64,000 nt of DNA from Bradyrhizobium sp. sGM-13 (GTDB taxonomy: Bacteria; Pseudomonadota; Alphaproteobacteria; Rhizobiales; Xanthobacteraceae), in assembly GCF_018398875.1 (NCBI RefSeq), contig NZ_JAGWDK010000012.1, positions 62,001-126,000 on the forward strand, in the 5' to 3' direction. The notes under the pieces were generated by a model. The model searched no databases. It saw nothing but the letters and a program-made list of their open reading frames with translations, and had not been told where the DNA came from. The translations under genes and the position numbers were made by a program. This document shows, in pieces, positions 58,471 to 64,000 of the stretch (the first letter of the stretch is position 1; each line of letters opens with the position of its first letter).

Positions 58471-59781
58471 ATGGACCTGAAAGAGATCATCGAGATCCTG
58501 CACAACGCCGCTCGTTCGGTCGGCGCGGAGGTCACCTCGCCCTGGTTCTATCTGCAACTGGGACTGATCCTGACGGCCGCAGGCATCGCCTGGGCCGGCG
58601 CCACCGCCGTGCGCTCCAAGATAGACGTTTCGTCGGTGGCAATGGGCTGGCCGGCGCCGTTCCGGCTGTTCGTCCGCGTGCTGGTCGGCAGCACGTCGAC
58701 GGCGGTGTTCGCGCTTCTGATGACGCTGACGCGCTGGGTCATGATCGCGTCGACCTGGCCGAGCCGCAGCTATCTGCTCGCGGTTGCCGCCAAGCTCGCC
58801 TTCGCGTGGCTGGTCATCAACCTCATCACGTCGGTGATCCGCAATACCTTCGTGGTCCGGCTGGTATCGATCTCGGCCTGGCTGGTCGTGGCCCTGAGTA
58901 TTCTGGGCCAGCTCGAGCCGGTGGTCGAGGCGCTCGACTCGGTCTCGATCGTGCTCGGCGATCTCAGGTTGACGCCGCTGCTCCTGATCAAGCTCGGCGC
59001 GCTCCTGATCGTGACGCTGTGGCTAACCAATATCGCCAGCAACTTCGTGGAAGGGCGCATCACCCGGTCCGGCGATCTGACGCCATCGATCCAGGTGCTG
59101 CTGGTCAAGATCGTCCGATTCACGCTGATGGTATTTGCCATTGCGGTTGCCCTGAGCGCGGTCGGCATCAATCTCGCGGCGCTCGCGGTGTTCACCGGCG
59201 CGGCCGGCGTCGGTATCGGCCTCGGCCTGCAGAAGATCGTCGCCAATTTCATTGGCGGCATCATCCTCCTGGTCGACAAGTCGGTGAAGCCGGGCGATCT
59301 CGTCACCATTGGCGACAACACCGGACGCATCAGCACGATGAAGACGCGCTACATCTCGGTTGCCGCCGGCGACGGCCGCGAGTTCCTGATCCCGAACGAG
59401 GACCTGGTGACGCAGAAGGTCGTGAACTGGACCTATACCGACAAGAACACGCTGGTGAAGGTGCTGTTCAGCACCAATTACGACGCCGATCCGCGAGCGG
59501 TGTGCAAACTGGCCATCGACATTGCCGGCGCCGTGCCGCGCGCCATCAAGAACAAGCCCCCGAACTGCATCCTGACCGAGTTCGCCGAGGCCGGGATGAA
59601 GTTCTCCCTGACCTTCTGGCTGCCCGATCCTGACGGACTCGACAACGTCAAGAGCGACGTGATGCTGGAGCTGTGGGACGCGTTCAAGCGGGAGGGGATC
59701 CGTGTTCCCTATCCGGTCCGCGAGATCCGCGTCCGCGGCGGCGCGGTGCCGGTCGAGCCCGTGGTGGAAGTTTCCGGCTAG
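58471..59781 (+). CDS. MscS-family mechanosensitive ion channel
   Basis: A 436-residue membrane channel. Four to five helices lead to the pore helix AAGVGIGLGLQKIVANFIGG and the beta domain VKPGDLVTIGDNTGRISTMK with IPNEDLVTQKVVNWTY, the MscS signature. The ATG at 58471 is chosen (MDLKEIIEIL); the longer frame from 58333 encodes a Cys/His-rich non-membrane lead that is unlikely. Such channels release solutes when turgor rises. The gene is divergent from the potassium antiporter, sharing a 224-base gap. Confidence 0.92.
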   Translation: MDLKEIIEILHNAARSVGAEVTSPWFYLQLGLILTAAGIAWAGATAVRSKIDVSSVAMGWPAPFRLFVRVLVGSTSTAVFALLMTLTRWVMIASTWPSRSYLLAVAAKLAFAWLVINLITSVIRNTFVVRLVSISAWLVVALSILGQLEPVVEALDSVSIVLGDLRLTPLLLIKLGALLIVTLWLTNIASNFVEGRITRSGDLTPSIQVLLVKIVRFTLMVFAIAVALSAVGINLAALAVFTGAAGVGIGLGLQKIVANFIGGIILLVDKSVKPGDLVTIGDNTGRISTMKTRYISVAAGDGREFLIPNEDLVTQKVVNWTYTDKNTLVKVLFSTNYDADPRAVCKLAIDIAGAVPRAIKNKPPNCILTEFAEAGMKFSLTFWLPDPDGLDNVKSDVMLELWDAFKREGIRVPYPVREIRVRGGAVPVEPVVEVSG

Positions 59782-59895
59782 ATGCAAGCCTTTTAGAGCC
59801 GCGCCGTGGCCAACCTCGGCTTGCACTGACCGGTTGGATCATTAGATTAGACATTCAAAATCAGCCCTTTTCCGTTCCAGAAGCATGACCCGCCC

Positions 59896-60720
59896 ATGAG
59901 CTATATCGAAGCCACCGACACCTCCTTGCGAAAAACCGGCCAGATCAAGCTGCATGGCGCCAGCGGCTTCGCCGGCATGCGCAAGGCGGGCGCGCTGGTG
60001 GCCAAATGCCTCGACGAGCTCACCGACGTCGTCAAGGCGGGCGTTCCGACGTCGCGGATCGACGAATTCGTGCGTGACTTCGCCTTCAGCCATGGCGCCT
60101 ATCCGGCGACGCTGATGTATCGCGGTTATCGCTACTCGACCTGTACCTCGATCAATCACGTGGTCTGCCACGGCATGCCCGGCGACCGCGCGCTGAAGGA
60201 AGGCGACATCGTCAATATCGACGTCACTCTCATCGTCGACGGCTGGTACGGCGATTCCAGCCGGATGTATGTGATTGCTCCGATCGCCCGCAAGGCCGAG
60301 CGGCTGATCGAAGTCACCTATGAGGCGATGATGCGCGGCATCGCCGCGGTGAAGCCCGGCGCCACCACCGGCGACATCGGCCATGCCATCCAGAGTTTTG
60401 TCGAGCCGCAGGGCATGAGCGTGGTGCGCGATTTCTGTGGCCATGGCCTCGGGCGTATGTTCCACGACGAGCCCAACATCATCCATATCGGCCGGCCCGG
60501 CGAAGGCGTGATGCTCAAGCCTGGCATGTTCTTCACGATCGAGCCGATGATCAATCTCGGCAAGCCGCATGTAAAAATCCTGTCCGACGGCTGGACCGCG
60601 GTGACGCGTGACCGCTCGCTCTCGGCGCAATTCGAGCATTCGGTCGGCGTGACCGCAACCGGCGTCGAAATCTTTACGCTGTCAGAGCGCAACGGCGAGA
60701 AGCCGCTGGCGGCGGCCTAA
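59896..60720 (+). CDS. map: type I methionine aminopeptidase
   Basis: Removes the initiator methionine from new proteins with two metal ions. The 274 residues show the metal ligands in NIDVTLIVDGWYGDSSRMY (two Asp), DFCGHGLGRMFHDEP (His) and IEPMINLG (Glu), and a C-terminal Glu in AQFEHSVGVT. The N-terminus LHGASGFAGMRKAGALVAKC is typical of MetAP-I. Length fits. Upstream of radC by 1.4 kb with an MBL gene between, so not in one operon. Confidence 0.96.
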   Translation: MSYIEATDTSLRKTGQIKLHGASGFAGMRKAGALVAKCLDELTDVVKAGVPTSRIDEFVRDFAFSHGAYPATLMYRGYRYSTCTSINHVVCHGMPGDRALKEGDIVNIDVTLIVDGWYGDSSRMYVIAPIARKAERLIEVTYEAMMRGIAAVKPGATTGDIGHAIQSFVEPQGMSVVRDFCGHGLGRMFHDEPNIIHIGRPGEGVMLKPGMFFTIEPMINLGKPHVKILSDGWTAVTRDRSLSAQFEHSVGVTATGVEIFTLSERNGEKPLAAA

Positions 60721-61005
60721 CTGGATCAGAGCCCGCTTCGACCGGCCATCCCGAACGACCAGCCGTTCGTAACCGCACAGGTTCCGTTCCGCGTTGACCG
60801 TCCTGGCCGCGAGTCTTGCCTGCAAATGCTTCGCATGTGCTGAAAGCCCTGCCGTGGCGAGAGCCGCAGCGCATTGCGACAACACGCTTTGTCATTGAGC
60901 TGCAATAGCACCGGAATATCCCGGGTTGTGCGGGGTAGCATCTAGCGCGAGCCCTCGGAACGGAAGTCTCTGGCGGGCGAAAGAGCAATCAAGGGAGCAA
61001 GGGCA

Positions 61006-61965
61006 ATGTTCGAAATTTCACGTCGCGATCTGGTTCTCGGGAGCACAGCGGCGGCGCTGGTTTTTGGCCTGAAGGGACCGGTGTCGTTCATCGGCGCAGC
61101 GCATGCGCAGCGCGCCGCCGACAGCCTCAAATTCAAGGTCGGCGATATCGAGGCCTTCAGCCTGCATGAGGGCAGTGTCGAGCGCGCCGCCACTGAGGGA
61201 ATGATCAAGAACGCCTCACTTGACGACGTCAAGAAAGCGCTGACGGCTGCCGGCATCAACCCGGACAAGTTCGACAATCCCTTCACCGTCACCGCGATCC
61301 GGACCGGCGGCAAGGTCGTGCTGTTCGACACCGGTTTTGGCGGCAATGGCCCTGCGACAGTTGGCAAGCTCGCCGAGAACATGAAAGCGGCGGGCCTCGA
61401 TCCCGCGTCGGTTTCCACGGTCGTGATCTCGCACTTCCATCCCGATCACATCTCGGGGCTGTGGGTGAAAGAAACCAACGCGCAGGTTTTCCCGAATGCG
61501 GAAATCCTGATGCCCGAGGTGGAGTACAAGTTCTGGACCGATCCGGCGCTGGTGGAAAAGATGCCCGAGGCCATGCGCCCCCTCGTCAAGCGGATCCAGG
61601 CAACTTTCCCGACCTGGAAGAACATCAAGCAGTACAATGACGGTGCCGACCTCGCGCCCGGCGTCAAGGCGATTGCCACGCCCGGCCACACCGTCGGCCA
61701 CATGTCCTTCCTGGTCGCTTCGGGCGGGCAGCAGCTGTTCATCCAGAGCGACGTCACCGGCATGCACCAGCTGTTCGTGCGGAATCCCGGCTGGTTCTCG
61801 TCGTTCGACGCCGACGGGCCTAAGGCGGAAGCCACGCGCCGCGCCTTCTTCGATCGCGTGATCGCGGAAAAGGGCATGATCGCCGGCTATCACTTCGGCT
61901 TCCCGAATGTCGGCACGCTCGCAAAAGACGGCAACGGCTATGCGTTCGCGGCCGTGAAGGCCTGA
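61006..61965 (+). CDS. MBL-fold metallo-hydrolase with Tat signal
   Basis: A 319-residue exported protein. The N-terminus FEISRRDLVLGSTAAALVFG fits a twin-arginine signal, cut near AAHAQ (about 36). The metallo-beta-lactamase motif is ISHFHPDHISG (His143, His145, Asp147, His148), with the second metal loop TPGHTVGHMSFLV and QSDVTG. Substrate is unknown (quorum lactone or other ester/phosphodiester are possible). A strong AAGGGAG precedes the ATG. A terminator follows (61991-62023). Confidence 0.9.
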   Translation: MFEISRRDLVLGSTAAALVFGLKGPVSFIGAAHAQRAADSLKFKVGDIEAFSLHEGSVERAATEGMIKNASLDDVKKALTAAGINPDKFDNPFTVTAIRTGGKVVLFDTGFGGNGPATVGKLAENMKAAGLDPASVSTVVISHFHPDHISGLWVKETNAQVFPNAEILMPEVEYKFWTDPALVEKMPEAMRPLVKRIQATFPTWKNIKQYNDGADLAPGVKAIATPGHTVGHMSFLVASGGQQLFIQSDVTGMHQLFVRNPGWFSSFDADGPKAEATRRAFFDRVIAEKGMIAGYHFGFPNVGTLAKDGNGYAFAAVKA

Positions 61966-61990
61966 TTGCAGGCAAGTCTTGAAACGATCC

Positions 61991-62023
61991 AAAAGGCGCC
62001 ACGCTCAGCGTGGTGCCTTTTTT
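61991..62023 (+). terminator. rho-independent terminator after the MBL-fold gene
   Basis: AAAAGGCGCCACGC-TCA-GCGTGGTGCC followed by TTTTTT: an 11-base stem with one G-T pair and a 6-base T-run. It ends 61 bases before the radC ATG, so radC needs its own promoter. Confidence 0.9.
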
Positions 62024-62083
62024 CCTCGGGTGATCCGCAATTCCGAGTTGCAAAAGCTGTCGGGCACGGCATGTTTACGGCCG

Positions 62084-62797
62084 ATGCCAGCAAAGACCAG
62101 CAGTCCCCCGGATCAACCCGCCGAGACGCCGCATTATCACGGCCACCGCGAACGCTTGCGCGAGCGCTTCTATGCGGCCGGGCCGGAGGCGCTGAGCGAC
62201 TACGAGCTGCTGGAGATGGCGCTGTTTCCGGCCCTGCCTCGGCGCGACACCAAGCCGCTGGCAAAGGCGCTGTTGAAAAAATTCGGCTCGTTTGCCGAGG
62301 TCATTCACGCGCCGGTGGCGCGCCTGCGCGAGGTCGACGGCATCGGCGAGGCCTCGATCAACCAGATCAAGCTGCTCGCCGCGGCGGCAAGCCGGGTCGC
62401 GAAAGGCGAGATCAAGCGCAAGATTGCGCTCTCGTCCTGGAATGACGTGATCGAGTATTGCCGGAGCGGGATGGCGTTTGCCGACAAGGAGCAGTTCCGC
62501 CTGCTGTTCCTCGACAAGCGCAACCAACTGATCGCCGACGAGGTGCAGCAGACCGGCACCGTCGACCACACCCCGGTCTATCCGCGCGAAGTGATCAAGC
62601 GGGCGCTCGAACTATCGGCGACCGCGCTGATCCTGGTGCACAACCACCCCTCCGGCGATCCGACGCCGTCGCAGGCCGATATCCAGATGACCAAAGCGAT
62701 CGTCGAGATCGCAAAGCCGCTCGGCATTTCCGTGCACGACCACATCATCGTCGGCAAGAACGGTCACACGAGTCTGAAAGGGCTGAAGCTGATGTAG
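62084..62797 (+). CDS. radC: RadC/DUF2466-family JAB-domain protein
   Basis: A 237-residue protein with an N-terminal helix-hairpin-helix-like part (LREVDGIGEASINQIKLLAA) and a C-terminal JAB1/MPN domain with the metal motif LVHNHPSGDPTPSQAD (residues 186-198 hold the H-x-H ... D set). RadC was named as a DNA repair factor, but that role is disputed. The ATG at 62084 gives MPAKTSSPPD; the open frame extends upstream through the MBL terminator and is not preferred. Confidence 0.93.
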   Translation: MPAKTSSPPDQPAETPHYHGHRERLRERFYAAGPEALSDYELLEMALFPALPRRDTKPLAKALLKKFGSFAEVIHAPVARLREVDGIGEASINQIKLLAAAASRVAKGEIKRKIALSSWNDVIEYCRSGMAFADKEQFRLLFLDKRNQLIADEVQQTGTVDHTPVYPREVIKRALELSATALILVHNHPSGDPTPSQADIQMTKAIVEIAKPLGISVHDHIIVGKNGHTSLKGLKLM

Positions 62798-63017
62798 CGT
62801 ATTGCTACCGCTCGATAATCGTTTATCGCCAATAAGGCGACCAGCATCGTGCGCGGCGACCTCGAACGATGAAAATCACGACCAACGATATTAAAATCAG
62901 GTGATCGCAACGAACAGTTGCGCTAATATCAACGTGTCGAACATTCCGCGGCGCGCACTCTCGCATCGACGGACCGACAAACTAACGTCGGATAGGTTTT
63001 CGCATCGGAGGACCGTC

Positions 63018-63593
63018 ATGACCAGCACTTCAGACACCGTAAAGAGCCCTCAGGCCGGTTCGGATACGGCACCGCTACGCGCGAAGTGGGGGTGGATCGT
63101 CGCACTCGGCGTCGTCTATCTGCTCGCCGGGTTTATCGCGCTCGGCAGCGTCGCAATGGCCACCGTCGTGAGCGTCTTCGTGGTCGGCGTGATGATGATC
63201 ATCGCCGGCGTCGCAGAGGTGTTTAGCGCCTTCCAGATCAAGAGCTGGGGTAAATTTCTGCTCTGGGCTCTGCTTGGCGTGCTCTACATCATCGCCGGCT
63301 TCGCGACGTTCCAGAATCCGTTGCTCGCGGCAGTGCTACTGACCCTCGTTCTCGGTGCATCGCTGGTGGTCTCGGGCATCATGCGGATCGTGCTGGCTTT
63401 CAGCATGAAACGAGAAATGCCCTGGATCTGGGTCGCGCTATCCGGCGTGATCACGCTTCTGCTCGGCGTGCTGATCCTGGTGCGCTGGCCGGTTTCGAGT
63501 CTCTATATCCTCGGCTTGTTCCTCGCCATCGATCTCATCATGGCCGGCGCTGGTTGGATCGGGCTCGGCTTCGGCCTGCGCCGCGCTCGCTGA
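63018..63593 (+). CDS. HdeD-family membrane protein
   Basis: A 191-residue protein with six membrane helices and the pair pattern of HdeD proteins (GWIVALGVVYLLAGFIALGS ... VVSVFVVGVMMIIAGVAEVF). Named after an E. coli acid-resistance membrane protein whose exact activity is unclear. The ATG at 63018 has CGGAGG upstream, which decides the start over the longer frame at 62901. It is followed by a small LapA-like gene on the same strand. Confidence 0.92.
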   Translation: MTSTSDTVKSPQAGSDTAPLRAKWGWIVALGVVYLLAGFIALGSVAMATVVSVFVVGVMMIIAGVAEVFSAFQIKSWGKFLLWALLGVLYIIAGFATFQNPLLAAVLLTLVLGASLVVSGIMRIVLAFSMKREMPWIWVALSGVITLLLGVLILVRWPVSSLYILGLFLAIDLIMAGAGWIGLGFGLRRAR

Positions 63594-63651
63594 GGTGTGG
63601 TTGGCGGGCTGCGCGTGGCGCAGTCGCTTGATCGACGAAAGGGAGGCGCCC

Positions 63652-63882
63652 ATGCGCTGGATCCACCTCGCCGTGATCACTCTGTTCGTCGCTGCGACCA
63701 TTATCTTCGCGCTGCAGAACTTCGAGCTCGTCACCATGTCCTTCCTCGGCCTGAATGCCCGCGTGCCGCTCGCTGTGCTGGTCGCCGTCGCCTACCTGCT
63801 TGGCGCGGCGACGGGTGGCAGCCTGTTCGCACTGCTGCGCCGATCTTACGAAGGGTCGAGAGGGAGTATCCGAACGTCCTGA
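63652..63882 (+). CDS. LapA-domain (DUF1049-like) small membrane protein
   Basis: A 76-residue protein with two membrane helices (LAVITLFVAATIIFALQNFE and LAVLVAVAYLLGAATGGSLF) and the short linker VTMSFLGLNARVP. This is the layout of LapA/DUF1049 proteins (in E. coli LapA acts with LapB in LPS assembly control). A strong GGGAGG lies before the ATG. It follows the HdeD gene by 58 bases and is probably in the same transcript. Function inferred by family only. Confidence 0.85.
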   Translation: MRWIHLAVITLFVAATIIFALQNFELVTMSFLGLNARVPLAVLVAVAYLLGAATGGSLFALLRRSYEGSRGSIRTS

Positions 63883-63935
63883 ATCGAGCGTCCTGAATTG
63901 AGTGTCGCTTCATCTTCCGGCCAACGAGGACGACG

Positions 63936-64000
63936 ATGGACGAAACAGCGCGCGAACCCGTTCTGGTGGACCTTGCTTTGCAGGGCGGAGGCTCCCACGG
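63936..64000 (+). CDS. patatin-like phospholipase gene, cut by the window end
   Basis: Only the first 21 codons are visible: MDETAREPVLVDLALQGGGS then HG. The VDLALQGGGxHG start is the glycine-rich oxyanion motif of patatin-like proteins, which are serine lipases with a Ser/Asp dyad. GAGGACGACG precedes the ATG. The rest of the gene, including the catalytic Gly-x-Ser-x-Gly, is outside the window. Confidence 0.75.
   Translation, partial: MDETAREPVLVDLALQGGGSH

Noticed and set aside
1..64000. tRNA, rRNA, phage or insertion-sequence genes
   Set aside because: None could be recognised by reading either strand; a tRNA could still be missed without a covariance search.

Overview
The window looks like chromosome of a Bradyrhizobium-type alphaproteobacterium (Nitrobacteraceae). 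The reasons are the high GC content, the gene order pckA / chvI-chvG-hprK-EIIA-HPr, a small SRP RNA upstream of dnaX-ybaB-recR, a DUF2865 protein, a DUF3018-type MazE antitoxin, and several families of short palindromic intergenic repeats of the kind common in these genomes. I see no phage, insertion sequence, CRISPR array, tRNA or rRNA. The content is mostly core and housekeeping, with accessory patches near 38.6-39.4, 44.6-45.0 and 53.5-56.4 kb.

Layout. 0.1-3.6 kb (minus strand): SRP RNA, dnaX, ybaB and recR, then a small exported protein. 3.8-6.8 kb: HIT protein, nudC, a PfkB-family kinase and an Lrp/AsnC regulator preceded by an inverted repeat. 6.9-13.3 kb (minus): phosphoglucomutase/phosphomannomutase, a retropepsin-like protease, hrpB and UDP-glucose dehydrogenase. 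13.5-18.7 kb: an acyltransferase-3 protein, polA and a LysE-type exporter. 18.8-22.3 kb: a GST, pyrE, a DUF2865 protein and small proteins. 22.5-27.2 kb: glycogen phosphorylase, a thioesterase-fold protein and arginase. 27.2-34.2 kb: pckA, a HugZ-like protein and the chvI-chvG-hprK-EIIA(Man)-HPr regulatory block. 34.2-38.6 kb: an SDR, a GT39 glycosyltransferase and lepA. 38.8-39.4 kb: mazE with a frameshifted mazF. 39.4-42.6 kb: MFS transporter, acyl-CoA dehydrogenase-like flavoprotein, DUF1801. 42.8-45.0 kb: a GGDEF/EAL protein and a likely gene remnant. 45.2-49.0 kb: mepA, a His-tailed periplasmic protein and modABC. 49.0-53.3 kb (minus): ilvD, a CaiB/BaiF CoA-transferase and a GrdB-like CxxC protein. 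53.6-56.4 kb: a His/Gly-rich exported protein, LysR, a small protein, globin, DUF1330 and dodecin. 56.5-64.0 kb: a K+/H+ antiporter divergent from an MscS channel, then map, an MBL hydrolase, radC, HdeD, a LapA-like protein and the start of a patatin-like gene.

How parts work together. ChvG/ChvI (envelope stress), HPr kinase, the mannose-type EIIA and HPr form an incomplete PTS with no sugar permease here. Together with adjacent pckA this suggests carbon and envelope regulation rather than sugar transport. modABC is a molybdate importer. The antiporter/MscS pair points to ion and turgor control. mepA, ugd and the glycosyl- and acyl-transferases concern the envelope.

The most notable observations are: a PolA whose 3'-5' exonuclease metal ligands all appear replaced; a DnaX with only one cysteine in its zinc-module region; a one-base frameshift in mazF; a cysteine version of the GrdB selenoprotein motif beside a CoA-transferase; a degenerate GGDEF motif with a stub of a PAS domain; and several intergenic repeat families, one shared almost base for base by two distant loci. 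All gene names rest on reading motifs by eye; no database search was run.
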